Below, piece by piece: positions 47,263 to 60,209 of a DNA stretch of 64,000 bases; the stretch's first letter is position 1; each line of letters starts with the position of its first letter. Origin of the DNA: Dolomedes plantarius (Eukaryota > Arthropoda > Arachnida > Araneae > Dolomedidae); contig OU015501.1 of NCBI GenBank assembly GCA_907164885.2, positions 24,747,591 through 24,811,590 of the forward strand, in the 5' to 3' direction. The translations under genes and the position numbers were made by a program. The notes under the pieces were generated by a model. That model was given only the letters and a program-made list of their open reading frames with translations. It was not told the origin of the DNA and did not search any database.

Positions 47263-49867
47263 AATGAATATGCTATATTCATAATACAGTTTACATAAAT
47301 CTGAGAATATTCAGTGTACTGTGTTCATAAAGTAAATACATTTTCAGTCCTTTCATTATAAATAATAGAAGAAATTTTGCGGGTATTCAACAGGTAGATA
47401 ATATTTTATACAGTTTTAATACTTTTCAATTATATTTCAGTCATAATTATAATTCAACTACAGTTCTAATACAAATTAGAATACAATTTATTTAGATTGC
47501 ACGAAATGCATGTAAACCCTTTTAATTGCCTGGAGGAAACCCTGATGGTGTGAAGATCCTTAACACTATCCACGAAGATGAACTCTTACTATGCGTCTGA
47601 CTTAATCTCCTTTTCTAGTTTTTATCATCACAGGATAAAAATGCGATGAATAACGGTCAAAATGGCAACTAGAATCGGAAAACAAGAATCAGGGTTGCCA
47701 GCGAGGCCGTTAAAAGTTTTGAATTAGATAGTTATAGTTGTTAATAATATGATTAATTCCTTTGTCGTAATCTCTCTTAAGAATTAAAATGTTTGCGTTA
47801 AAGACAAAGCTTCTTTTTGAAGCGCACTTCCTCTGTAAAACACATTATAGTAATAACTATAAGAATGAATTTACAACTTTGAATTAATTACTTTTGCTTC
47901 TCCAGACCTGAGTCATTTTATTACATTTCATGTAATAAAATTGAATGAAAATTTGCAACTTAAAATTTTTAACACCACCACTTCAAGTCAACTAACATTA
48001 TATCTTTTTCTAAACAGTTCCTTTCCACGTTAACTGTTCGTAAAAGAACATTTTCGTCCTCCTATAAAAACATTACATTGCATTAGCAATTCCTCCTATG
48101 AAAGATCCTCTTATAAAAATATTGCACTGCACTAGAAGTTCTTAATTTGCACCTCCCTTTATAAAAACCTTCAAAATTTATATACATCTAAATATTACCA
48201 GAAAAGATCGAATATTAGATTTTTTTAATAGTTAATTGAAGTATTTTAAATTTTTCCCACTTTTGACCGGTCATAACTATCACTTGTTATTGGGGAAATA
48301 TATTAAGTGATGTTCGAGTAAAAAATAATAGTGTTTTCCAAAAATTGCACAAAAATTATTTCATCTCTTTGCTGAAATATTCCTTTCAGAGGAAATCGAC
48401 TTAACTCGAATAATTCGGTACATTAGCTCCTTCAAAATACGATATATATGCTCCAAAAGCATCGCTTTTACTGTCAAAATATACATTTCATAAAATGGCA
48501 TGAAATAATGGCAATACACGGTGAACATTTAGTCTAATATTGTATTAAAGCAAGTTCCTTCAGCATATAGACAGAGTATAAGAGGGTAATGGATTTTTTA
48601 AGCAAAATTCTTCAGAATCGGGTATAAAACAACCTTTAAAGGAAGACCTGGAAATGATTGTAAACATATACAGCCTTGGTAAAAATTTATGTTTCGAAAG
48701 CACATTTTTACGGAATATTTTATTTGTACTAGACATTTTCCAGCATTAGATTAATACTCCTGTGAATTTTTCTAACCATCACTTTATACCAATTCCCATT
48801 AAATTTCGAAAGCTCGCTCAAAAATGCGTTTTGAAACTTATATTGCTAAAAAAAGAGAAAAAACCTCATTTTTATCTGAATATTTGGACGGAGGCTGAAA
48901 ATCGTTCTTTAGAGTGCTGAATAGAGCTTTATTCAATATAGCATTAAAAGAGCTCGGAATATAAGGCTTGAGAAAAAAGAAATTTAATCACATTTCTGAG
49001 GGAAACGTACACATATAGTCAAGTCTCTAGAGAACAGGATTTCTTATGAAGTTACTCTAGCTCCGGAAGAAAAAAGCTTTTTCGATTAAGAGAGGAACGA
49101 CGTCATTAAAGAACCTGTAATAATCGCTATAGGGTCATTGTGAGATTTTTTTCAGTTTACGTTATTAAAAAAGAGAATAAATTTCTATCAAATGCCATTC
49201 AAGTATGTGAGTGCATTTTAAACACAAAACGAATCAAATGGTGAACTCAACAGAAAGTGTGGAATTACTGTAATTACATCTGGGTAGTTTAAAGGCCTTT
49301 CTTCTCTAATTAACATTTCGATAAATATAAAACTCAGTGCTATGAAAGGTGTTATTGCCATGAATGGTATTTTATTGTAGACAGTCAATTTAGTCGTGCT
49401 ATAATAAGGTTAAAATGTAAGGTTAATATGTTATTCCTAAAATTATGCCTCTTATGAATCACACTATCATGACAGGGAATGGTAATGAAATGGATTTCAA
49501 TGTTCCTAATTTTCTTGGCAGGAGTTGCAGTACGGTCTCGAGTTACCAAATATTACCCCTTTCTCAATGAAAGAGGTAAAACACAGTGAAATTACAATAA
49601 TAATTGCAACAAAATTTATCTGATCTGAGATAAACTCAGCAAAATTTATAAAATTTAACCTCAAAATTTATATCATGGGAATGGAAATTTTCCGAATGCT
49701 AAACGAGGCTCCTTTTAGGAGACTTGCGATTGGTTAAACAATGGAGACATCATTCTCATTTTAATAATCAAAAATAAAATTATCTCTTTAAATATTTCTT
49801 TCTCTTGTACCAGGCGGATTTTCTCATATTTAGTCGAAACACTTTTTTCCCCTTTTTAATGTATTAC

Positions 49868-50294
49868 TTAAGGCTGCTGTGTACTAACCCTATTGGATTT
49901 GCTCCCCTCAATGTTAACCTATGGAGAAAATTCATCCAAGGATTGCCGACTTGGATTTAAAGATTTTTTTTAAATGTACTCCGTAATACAGAAAGAAATT
50001 TCACACCTTGGGGCATTTTCTATTTTTTAATTGCAAATAATATTTTAAAATTTAAATTATATGAGGAAAAAATCTGGTACAGTGTGTTTTAAACGCTCAT
50101 AAATTCCTTTGGTGGACGAAATTTATAAAACGAATCCTGTTGCAAGATGCAGAAAAGTTCAGACCATTTGAAAATACCATTTTTATTGGATTATCAGCAC
50201 TTATTTAGCTGTAAATAGTAGACACATTTTATCCATAGGTTAACATCAAGGGGAGCGAATCTAATAGGGTTCGTACCTTAGTGGTTCAGCCTAA
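49868..50294 (+). mobile_element. TTAA-type MITE, family M, copy M3 (uninterrupted)
   Basis: It begins TTAAGGCTGCTGTGTACTAACC and ends in the inverted equivalent, somewhat decayed (ggttcgtacc...cagccta). At about 427 bp it is the cleanest full copy here. It serves as the empty-site reference for the insertions in M2 and M4. Confidence 0.8.
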
Positions 50295-51078
50295 ATGGGT
50301 TAAATGTGAACGGAATATTATTTATGAAATAACTTGAATCTCTATATTAGCAGAATAATAGTTTTTCAAACATGCAGATGCATATGAGAACGAATTAAAG
50401 TAAAACCAACGATGAGAGATTTTATCAGTAAAACGGAGATAAAACCGAGAAATATTCAGTTGTGATTAATTGAATAGCAATTTCAGTTGAAAAATTTTCT
50501 GTTTGAAAGGTAGAAGAATAACAAACGAGTGAAAATAAATTTAGAGAAAGTTATTGCCTTCACTGTAACACGCATTAAAAGAAAAGTTTCGCTCTATTAT
50601 ACGATGTAATATTAAAAGGATAATAAATCTTTATTTTCCTTCTCTGCCAAGTAATTTTTAATATAAATCGAAATAATCTATAACAAAATATTTAAATTCT
50701 TTAATAATTTGATTTTAATATTTTATGCTGCAAGGCATTTTTCTTCAAAACTTATTATAAAAAAGTTCACAATTATGTAGTTTGTATTTTTTGATGTATT
50801 TGACTCTTAAAACTCTTCGTATTTGTTGGGATAATGGAAATACATTTTGTCTGTGTTATTAATTTTTTTATTCCGTTAATCGGAAACTCGCAGTATTTTT
50901 TCATTCATGATTTATACTTTGACATAATTTTTAACATTTTAGAAAAGCAAGTGATATATAGAAATTTATATTTCAAACTTTACTGAAAATATTTTTTCAA
51001 CTTTAATTACTTTTTCTACTTCTACATTAATAAATTACCCCACTCAATATTCTAGTCCAAAAATCCAAAGTGTCTTGC

Positions 51079-52273
51079 TTAAAGCTGTTGTGTACTAGCC
51101 CTATTGGATTCGCTCACCTCAATGTTAACCTATGGAGAAAATTTGTCCAAGGAATGCCGAATTGAATTTAAAGATTTTTTTTTAAATTGCACTCCGTAAT
51201 AGAGAATCAAATTTTACCCCTTGGGGATATTTTTCACTTTAAAAAAATGCAAATATTATTTTAAAGTTTAAATTATTCGGGAAAAAAAGCTGGTATAGTG
51301 TGCTTTAAACGCTCCGAAATTCCCTTGGTGGACGAAATATATAAAACTAGCTGAAAACCCGCACTTCGCTACGGAGTACATTCAAATTAAATACAATGGT
51401 CAATGTATACAATTAATGCCAAATATATATATATATATGTATAATAAATACGACGATCAATGTATACAATTGATGTAAAAAAAAACCCAAAAATATATTT
51501 ATAAAAAAATCGTAAGATATATTTGTATAGACAAAATAATGTAGAAGAAAATATTCAAATTAAATCTAATAGGACATACTAAAGAATATAGTACAGTTAA
51601 TATAGTACAGTTTGAGGAACATATCTTTTACTGTATTTTAATATTTTTTTTGGTAATGTCCAATCGTCTGCCGCATTAGCAAGGGAAAACATATTTTTTG
51701 TCTATTTCATTGTTATGGACGTGACCATAAATTTATTTAATGTACCTGAAAAAGAAATCACGTGATCATCATTTAATAAATTAAATTCTAACATTTAATC
51801 TTTAAAAATTCACCAAAAATCAGAAAATGGAGTTAAAGATTCGAAAAAGATTTCATTTTAAAGGAATTTTTATGATCTTTCTCGTGATATAAATTTAATA
51901 ACCCTCAAATTATTATTTTAAATGTAAACTTTAAAAAAGTTACTAAAAAAGCTTAAAAATTTCATTTAAAAAAATCTAAGAAGAATTTTTCAAAATATTT
52001 CTTAGTGCACCCCTACACTATAAGAATCGCCATGCAAAATTTCAGCCCTTTAGGTCCAGCGGTTTGGTGTGTGCGTTGTATGTCAGTCAGTTACGGAACT
52101 GTTTTATATATATACATGAATCCTGTTGCAAGGTGCAGAAAAGTTCAGGCCCTTTGAAAATACTATTTTTATTTGGTTATCAGTATATATGTACCTGTAA
52201 ATAGTAGACAAATTTTCTCCATAGTTTAACACTGAAGTGAGCGAATCTAATAGGGTTAGTACACAGCCCTTGG
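51079..52273 (+). mobile_element. TTAA-type MITE, family M, copy M4 (host of repeat R2)
   Basis: It begins TTAAAGCTGTTGTGTACTAGCC and ends ...TAGGGTTAGTACACAGCC. Aligned by eye to M3 it is collinear, except for about 770 bp inserted between ATAAAA (51346) and GAATCCTGTTGCAAGGTGC (52117 on), where M3 has uninterrupted ATAAAACGAATCCTGTTGC. Confidence 0.82.
51347..52117 (+). repeat. Dispersed repeat R, copy R2 (inside MITE M4)
   Basis: It starts CTAGCTGAAAACCCGCACTT and ends GTCAGTCAGTTACGGAACTG followed by TTTTATATATATACAT. It shares with R1 blocks such as AGAATATAGTACAGTTAATA, CCAATCGTCTGCCGCATTAG and TGCACCCCTACACTATAAG. It is inserted in M4. Confidence 0.78.
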
Positions 52274-55196
52274 AGCGTTAAAGGAACCATTGAAAAACAT
52301 TTAAATTTACTCTCTGGATATAAGGGTAAAAGTCACTTGACTAAACAGAATATGTGTTGCAAACGAGATATCTCCTTAGGAATAATCTAGCCTCAAATAT
52401 AATGAAGTAATTCACGTTTTCAGTGATTCTATATCTTAATAAAAGATTCTAGGTGTCTACTAATAAAAGTAATCCTAATCAAGTACACAGTTTTGCATAA
52501 CAGAACGTTTCGCACTGCTAGCGATACAAAAGATTGCAACTGATTGAGAAAATTACGAATCAAATCATTGATACACATCAGCCGTAAGACACTAATAACG
52601 CATTATACCAAGATAACACAATCCCAAAATCCTTGTGTTCCTTAAAGTAATCCCGAGCACATATTAGTGCACATTTATAGATAATCTTTAATTTACATCT
52701 ATATAGTAAAAATACTGTATTGATACCTAGAATAATTTGCATGGAAAATCGTTGAAAATAACACTACACAAAACACCGAAATATTTCAGTAGGTCCGGAC
52801 TCGAGATGTGGAGACATGCTCAGAATCCCAGTTTTATGATTCTCATTATAACGATCTTTGTTAAATTGAGGTGCGTTATTTAAAAAAGTTTGAGAGTTAT
52901 TGCTTTGATACTATTAAGAGAAGTTTACGTTACTTAGATTAAGTTTGTAAGAATCTTTTAGGTTTATTGCGAAGTGATGTTTGTTATTTTTAATTGTTAT
53001 GTGTAATTACAATTTATTTTTTATAAAGCTTCTTACTAAACTCTGCATAGTAATGCAATCATATACTACCGCAGTTTGTAATTACGTAAACTTAGTCTGG
53101 AGACCGTTTGCCAGCTCTAAGTACAAACGGTGGCACTACATAAGGTAGAACCAGGATTTGTGAACCCCTCGCCTGGCCACCATAACTTGTAAGTGAGTTT
53201 CAAGCTGTAAGAAAGAACAGAGTTGTATAGTGTATTCCCTTTTCACACGCACGCACACGTGGTAGTTTGATTTTGTATCTGTTTGTTAACCTAGCAATTG
53301 GACCTGTTTTGAAGGTTTCAGCGGGAGAAATTTCGAAGCCTGAATCCCTGGTGGCTCTTTACTTGGGTCTCTTTGGTAACTGAACTGTTGGGATGCATAT
53401 TATAAATATTTTCTACATAATAGAATGATTAAATAAAATAAATAAACAAATATATGCAAGCCAACATCTTGTGTAACTTGTATCAAAAAGAGGGCGGTAA
53501 ATATGTGAAGGCTGTCACTGAAAATATTTCTTCAGCTCGGTGGGAGAGTTAAGTTGGTAAGGTGCCAATCTTGAAGCCTTACGCAATATCCCATGTCGAA
53601 ATTTTTATGAGTATTTCTGCTTACAATTTCTCGTGAAGTACACAATATTTTCTAACACTGCATATATTAAAGATTTCCTACTGTTACACCCTGCCATATC
53701 AACATCCCCTTTGCACGCCAAGAGCGTTAAACCTTAGAAATATTACGTAATGGGACGTCTATCTCACATTTCATTGTGATAGACAGGCCTCCTCCAACCC
53801 ATCAATAAGAAATCCTATGCGATATTGTACTCAGTGATTTTTTCGGCAGGCCCTTTCTTGAAATCATGTCTTTCATCTCATCTCATCTCGCGACTTCTGT
53901 TGGATACCATAATAATACTCGAGATTTTCAGTTAAAAATTCCTAATTTGACTTTTCTCTAAAATAATTACGTACAGTTGTATGTAATTATTTTAATTTAT
54001 ATATCTGATATTAATAAATAGCGAAGTACAGTAGCAGACAAATAACCAATAAGCACACATATTACGTATAAAAAATACATTTTAACATCATAATGTGAGA
54101 AAAAAATTGATATTTGGAGAAATAAAATTATAACCACGTAAACCACTGTGCAAGAAAACGTACAATTTTATCATACGAGGCAACTTTTTACAGTTATTGA
54201 GCTCTCTCTACCAAGTAGGTCTCTTACGGGCAAATAAGCTGTGAGGTATTGAATCCAAACTACCCCCCCCCCCCCAACCTCTGGTTTAAATAAATCACCG
54301 TTTGAAGAAGAAACAAGTGCGAATGCAAGTGAGCGGCGCTTTTCTACTAGATGGGAAATCCCGTGGATAGCGTACACGCGCGACAGTCTGGGGAGAGAAC
54401 GCCATGAGGCAAGGCCAGACGAAAGTGAATTTCGAATGAAAAAATTGAAAGGCAAAAGATGTGAAGATCAGTTTTGCCGAGCAGTTCGAAAACAGTAATT
54501 GGGATTTGCCAAGCTCACCGAAGGCGTTTGGAATTAAATTCAAGACAGAAAGGTTAGTGGGGCGAATTGTACAAGCAGTGGCATGGCTGAATTCTGGCAG
54601 GCTTTTCGTAATATAGCTACCGGAATTAACACGCGCGATAAATTCCTCGTTGCCTGCTAGCAATGAGTACGGTAATTATGTAGCCTAATTGTAGTTGTAA
54701 TAAATAGAGTTTAGTTTAGGAAACCTCGTCGCATCTCGTTAAGGGTGAGTTCGTTGTTTTAGTATATACGTTACCGCAAACTACGGTAATGGAAACAGTG
54801 AACGTCACAAAGTTCAGGAAATGTGACAGTAGAACTGTTAAAAGCTAATAGTCTTGGTATCCTTCTTCACCACACAACAAACAACTGAGTTTAATTGGCT
54901 AGTTTATTGTAAATATATGAGACAGAAACCCTAGCCAATTAAAAACTGATTGAAATTTGAGTAAAAAAATTATTGAGTCAGCTAATAATTGGAACGTTAG
55001 TGAATGCGATTCGAAATCTTAAGGATTAATTCTGTCATATTTGTTAGATTTATAGTAATTCCCGTTTGATTTTCTCCAATTGAAGATTTTGGGTTGATTT
55101 TTTTTAAAGCTGAGGCACTTGTCGTATAGACATTTGCCTATAATTCACCGGAGTTTGCTGGCCATTTTATTATGGGGACACCATATAGGCGGGCTA

Positions 55197-55335
55197 GCAT
55201 TGCCCCTTATGAAGGGACGACACAAACGGAGGTATTTTAGTGGCGCGACGTCGGGATTCGACCCGAGCACCCTCAGCACCGAAAGTCAGCACCACAGGGC
55301 TCAGTGTACCACAGGGCCACCACAAGCCCGTATTG
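55197..55335 (-). repeat. tRNA-derived SINE, family S2, fragment
   Basis: The minus strand reads GGCCCTGTGGTACACTGAGC, then TGCTGACTTTCGGTGCTGAG and GTGCTCGGGTCGAATCCCGA, the latter a good Pol III B box. It aligns by eye to the head at 7538-7620. Confidence 0.62.
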
Positions 55336-57011
55336 AAATTTAATACCCCTAAAAGTTTAGATAAATTTAGTATGTTAACCATTTTATACCACAAAATAAC
55401 CAAAATTTCCTAAACCCATGAGGGATAAATATGATTCTATTTATTTTTTAAGCACTTTTGTTCTTCATATATATAATGATGGAAATTCTCAGAAAGTATT
55501 TTTAAGTTGTTATAAAACTGTTAGGTTTATTGCTTTAGTAGTCACTGAATCGGAATATGTATTTCAGATTTAGCCAATTGTTTTAAAAGCTCCTAGCATT
55601 TTCACTTGGAAAGAAGCACCATACAGCTCTTTAGCCGTAAACTTAAGTCGCTTATTTAATAAATCGTTTTGATTGTAATAGGTAACTTTCTATTTTCCCA
55701 ATTAGAATGCAGAAAGCAATAATTTACTTCATCCTTTATCTGTTTTAAAATACCTCAAATGTTTAAATAAAGGACTAAATTTCTTAAACCATAACATTCC
55801 CAAAACTCAAAAAGTGGGCTCGGATGCTGCCAGTGGATATCTAGAAACAACTATTTTTGATTCAGCAATCAGTAAGACATTATAAACTAAGTGGAACTAC
55901 TTTCAAAAATCATGTCTCAATGATGAGGCAACCTGTAGAAATTAAAACTGGAATATGTGGTCATGGTTAAGTTCAAGTATACATGCATAAAGAAAAATTC
56001 TATTTTATTTAAAATATCCAAATGACAAACTCTTTTTTCCTTTCTGGGTTTGATTAAAATACAAAAAGACTATTTCTGTTACTATAGTAATCCTCACAAC
56101 AACTGTAATGACAGTAAGTTAAAATAAAGAACAATGAATTAAGCAGCTAAAAAACCCCTGCTTTCATTTAATACATATTTGGACCAACACTGTATCGTTT
56201 TTTCACAGTAGATTCCGAGCTAGATGACACCCAGAGCTCTTGGTCTAGCTATCGTTGTTTTAGTTTTGGATGTTTCTCTGAAACATCTTCCAAATTCCAG
56301 ACTGTTTAGATTAAGAACTGTGCACATACTTTTTGTATGTGCAGGGAACTGAATTCTCACTGGTAAAATTTATCAATTTCTAGAATACTTTCAAACATTA
56401 GATTGTCAGCAATATCTTGGATGATCTTTGATTACAGTTAAAAAGAGAATGCTATCGAATGGCCTTCATGATGATAAAAGCACAGATACTATACATTTTG
56501 AGAAGTGTTAATTGTCAAAATTTATTACACTTTTTTAAAATACTTCTTGCAGAAACAAATTACACGCAACTTTTTGAGATTAGCTAGACTCTGATTTCAG
56601 CTGTAATGTAGACTACAGATACTTGGTGTATGTTTTCTGAATAAACATTCCACGTATTTATTAGACAACCGACATGTTCCGCTTGTAGGATTACTTTTAA
56701 AATTTCTGCTTAAACTGAAATTTTGTATGCTCGATTAAGAATTAATAGCATTGTTGATTCCAACATCCAACCTCTTTATCCAAAACCAACCCGCATAATT
56801 TGACGTTATTTTGCATTGTATATAAGGCGTTCACTTTCATCGTAGTTCGTCGACAACTACTTCATTCTGTTGAACACTAGTACGTGTTACAAGTTCATAT
56901 TGCATGCTGATGTTTTTTGTTGTTACTTATCGATGTTTTTGTTAATGTTAAAATGTTTTTGTTGTTGCTAAGAACCCCCTGGACTAGAAAATGCTAGACC
57001 TGGTCTATGAA

Positions 57012-57351
57012 TCACTGTCGTGTGAGCAAAAGAGAAGCAGCAGTATCCTGATCTTCTGCAAGCATGCTGATGGGGATACCTAAACAGTCCAAAATATGGG
57101 AAGGATTCGCAGAAGCAGTAGAACAGGAACAAAGGGCAAATACCTTAGTAGAGTTCTTGAAGTGTATATCTACTCCAAAGACGAGCCAGGACAGACTGTA
57201 TTGGTCTCGGACCTCTAAAGAGGAAGGCCAGACCAGGGCGATTGACCGGATACCAATGATGAGCAGGAGGCTCTCTCCAAACACTGTAAAGTCTGATCTT
57301 AAAAACAGATTGAGCCTCCAATGCAGTTGGGACATTGCTGTATAATAACAT
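57012..57351 (-). pseudogene. Fragment of a retrotransposon ORF2 C-terminus (RNase H region and tail)
   Basis: Two overlapping minus-strand frames carry consecutive pieces: first REPPAHHWYPVNRPGLAF with QSVLARLWSRYTLQEL, then after a frameshift KVFALCSCSTASANPSHILD and CLGI. The pattern HHWY...RPGLA...ALARL.SGH...F..C.CS...SP.HILDCLG is one I associate with the C-terminal end of ORF2 proteins of non-LTR retrotransposons common in spider genomes. Only about 110 codons are present and the frame is broken. Confidence 0.6.
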
Positions 57352-59240
57352 TGTGATTATTGGGTCGTGTTAGGGAAGGTATCATCTTTCATTACCTCCC
57401 CACAGATTGAAAGTCATGAAAGATAAACTTACTTGCAGTCACGGATTTACACTTAATGACAACAAAAGTAATAACTTCTCTTTCCTGTTTCTTTAATTGA
57501 ATCATCTATTTTCATCAGAAATCTGATGTTTACTAGAATTGACATTGGGATTATGATTTCCGAATTTAAAGCGGAAGGAGCATGGAGGAGAAAACTAAAT
57601 AAAATTAGGTGACGGAGTGTGGATTACGCAAAAAACTGCAAACTACACCTAAAATATATCGGATCATGAGGAACTCCTCATTTTTGCGTAACTTATAGGT
57701 CCCCAGCAACAAGGGATACGCGACCATGCAAGATAAAGGCGCAATATCAACGGCGTCGAAAGTGAGCGAAAAGCCTGACCTTACTGATTAGATTCTACTC
57801 GAGGTGGGAACATGTTTACCGGTATAATACGTTCCAACAAAACATGTTCTTGGAATGTTGAAGACAAACATATTAGCACCCTTTACACGTATGCTCTTTC
57901 GTGAGTGCTTGGAGCGTAGGGGATTGCGTGCGGGAAAACTTGCAGTACGCTTCAAAGCAGCTTCCCCTTCCTCTCCGACACCTTCACACGTGTACTCAAT
58001 CACGCGGTATTGTTGTTTCACGCGGGAAAGAGCGTACGTGTAAAAGGCACTATTGAATCAGATCGGCACTGACCTTGAATGCTGTATGGAAAAAAGCAGG
58101 CGATAGAAAACACACAGTAGATTTAACTGAAATCCTTCAAAATTCTTTTGAGGGTTACATTTCTGATGTTTTATATATTGTTTTGTTGAAAAATTCCAGT
58201 CTTTCTACGCTCTATTGCGGAAGGAAATGCAATTTTACTAAGAGCCTCAAAAGTGTTTAAAAATTATTGAAGGAATCATTACATCATAGTATTGCCATAC
58301 AATATGATTTAAACAGGAGAACAACCCATCGGTTCAAAAAAAGAGTATTCACAAGAAAGAAACGTTTTAAAAAACTCTTTGCCTTTCAACAAAATTTTGT
58401 GAAGATTTACATAAGGTAAACTTAAAATTATAAGAGGGATACTTAGTTGTACATTGCTTAAATGCTCCCAAGAATTCAAAAGCATACGAAACACCAGTAA
58501 AACTACATATGATGTAAAAAACTATAATGAACAGATTTTATACTTTTAATGGAAAATGTATGGTTACTTTCCCCTGCAGATTCTGATTTAACACATGAAA
58601 GGAATCATTCAGTTACCCAAGTCATATTTTGGTACTTTATTCATGGGATTCCAATGTATCTATACTATTAATTTCTAAATTTGTATCATAGTACTCGGAT
58701 ACAAGTCAAAGTTGAAATGTCAGTACTGTATATCGATATTTGGAAACCTATTGTACCATTCAGTGTCTTAAAGGAGAAAAGGAGTCTTTTTACAGAGATG
58801 AAGAAAAGTCAATGTAAAACGAAATAATAAGATTTTTAGTAACATTCAAGCTTTATAGATAGTGTCTCTTCATAAGTCTTGACTTTTTAAAACCCAAATA
58901 TCTATGGAACTTCTCTGCTAAGTTGATAATTTTTAATGTAAAATTTTTTCACTGTGACTACTCTAAAATTCTCCTACAAATAAATCTAAGTTAACAAATT
59001 CCATATCCTCAAAGGACATTCGTCCACTTTTTCAGAGCCAAAAATTAGATGTTAAGAATAGATATCACAGACGTGAAACCATATGTAATTTACATGTACT
59101 GAAATTTTAGTTTCTGATAAAGCGTAAATTTCATTGGAAATTATAAGAATAATTTTGACTGATTACATATGTTAGTGTGGTAGATCATTCTGTATTTAGT
59201 ATGGTTATAAGTTAAAGTAAATCAAAACAAATACACTTAC

Positions 59241-59316
59241 TGCTTTTTTAACAAAAGACACAAAGCCATAGCCCTTCGACTTGAGTGTTTGAGGATCTCG
59301 AACCACTCGGCAGTCA
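59241..59316 (-). CDS. TIA1: TIA1/TIAR-like gene, exon encoding RRM2 RNP1 region (partial gene)
   Basis: This is an internal exon of a TIA-1/TIAR/Rox8-type RNA-binding protein, a family that binds U-rich RNA and acts in alternative splicing, translational silencing and stress granules. On the minus strand the acceptor reads ...tttttcag and the donor gtaagtg, giving 76 nt: one base finishing a codon, then 25 codons. The peptide contains DCRVVRDPQTLKS followed by KGYGFVSF, a canonical RNP1 motif of an RRM, and ends FVKKA. It ends in phase 0, and the next exon (46950-47058) begins with a whole codon. The preceding exon, which should encode RNP2 of RRM2 (FVGDLSPE-like), was not found up to 64000 and probably lies outside the window. 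Confidence 0.9.
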
Positions 59317-60209
59317 CTGAAAAAAATATTAAACTTGTTATACATCTAGTAAAACATCCTTGACGATATCAGTTTAAAAATTGCATTGCATTATGGGACA
59401 ATAAAAGATTAATTCTTAAACCATATCTGACTTGTTTTGAGCAAGAGATTTAAATTTTTGGTGTAATTTTTGTCTTTTTATGTAATAGTAACATGAAGAG
59501 AGAAATTGATGCTAGAACTGTACATGTTTTATTTTTAAAGCATCTTATTCCTTGAAGCAAGAATAAGCAATTTATTTGTATCAATTTTTCCCCGAATATC
59601 TCGAGAAAATAATAGGTTATTTTGTGAGATCAAAGCGTTACTTTATGATTTTCGAAAGCTTACACGATCCTACACACAGAAAGGTTTAAGTATTAACACG
59701 TGTTGAAAATGTTGCAATAAATCTTAATAAACATTGAATCGAAAAGTTAGTCAGTGTCCGGTGGGCTAGTATATAGTACCTGTATTGCCAAAGGCAACTT
59801 ACGAACAATCTATTAACCAAGTCAAATTACGAGTATCTCTATTACCAAATCTGTATTACAAAATGCTTTAGATCAAAGCAGTTATTATATTCTTATAAAG
59901 TGTTAATCGATTACTTTACAACAAATCCAATAAAATATGTCAAACTGTTTCTTAAACACCAACAACTAAAACTCAGCCCCCGTCACTCACTCTTTCAATC
60001 ATTCTTTCATGACAACAGCCTTTCTCGGGAATCCCACGGGACAGGATGTATGGCCATTGCACCTTTGATCTATGTCGTGATCGCCTTTGATAAAGTTCAT
60101 AATTTCCATCACGTTAGTGAGAACTTAATTCCCGACGAAATCGCCTAATCACATATTCATAACACTATGCGATATTACAGCGACTTATCTCGTATCACAC
60201 TCATTCATA

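Larger units (their letters stand above)
47059..59240 (-). other. TIA1 intron, about 12.2 kb
   Basis: Intron between the RRM2 exons. It holds TTAA-type MITE copies M3 and M4, repeat R2, a SINE fragment near 55.2 kb, a poly-C run at about 54264 and a retrotransposon RNase H-region relic at 57.0-57.35 kb. The rest (47.3-49.8, 50.3-51.0, 52.3-55.1, 55.4-57.0 and 57.4-59.2 kb) is AT-rich sequence in which I recognise nothing. The stretch at 53.1-54.9 kb is locally richer in GC and could include an old LTR, but no paired ends or internal coding were seen. Confidence 0.8.

Noticed and set aside
53530..53600. tRNA-like segment CTCGGTGGGAGAGTTAAG
   Set aside because: D-arm-like start, but the later arms are decayed. 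It is not a gene, and too short to call a SINE family.
54171..54663. Overlapping minus-strand open frames with an apparent LTR-like setting
   Set aside because: Frames run through a poly-C tract and show no recognisable domain. No LTR pair, primer site or polymerase was found.
57788..58043. Overlapping open frames on both strands
   Set aside because: A GC-richer patch without recognisable motifs; neither strand gave a convincing protein.
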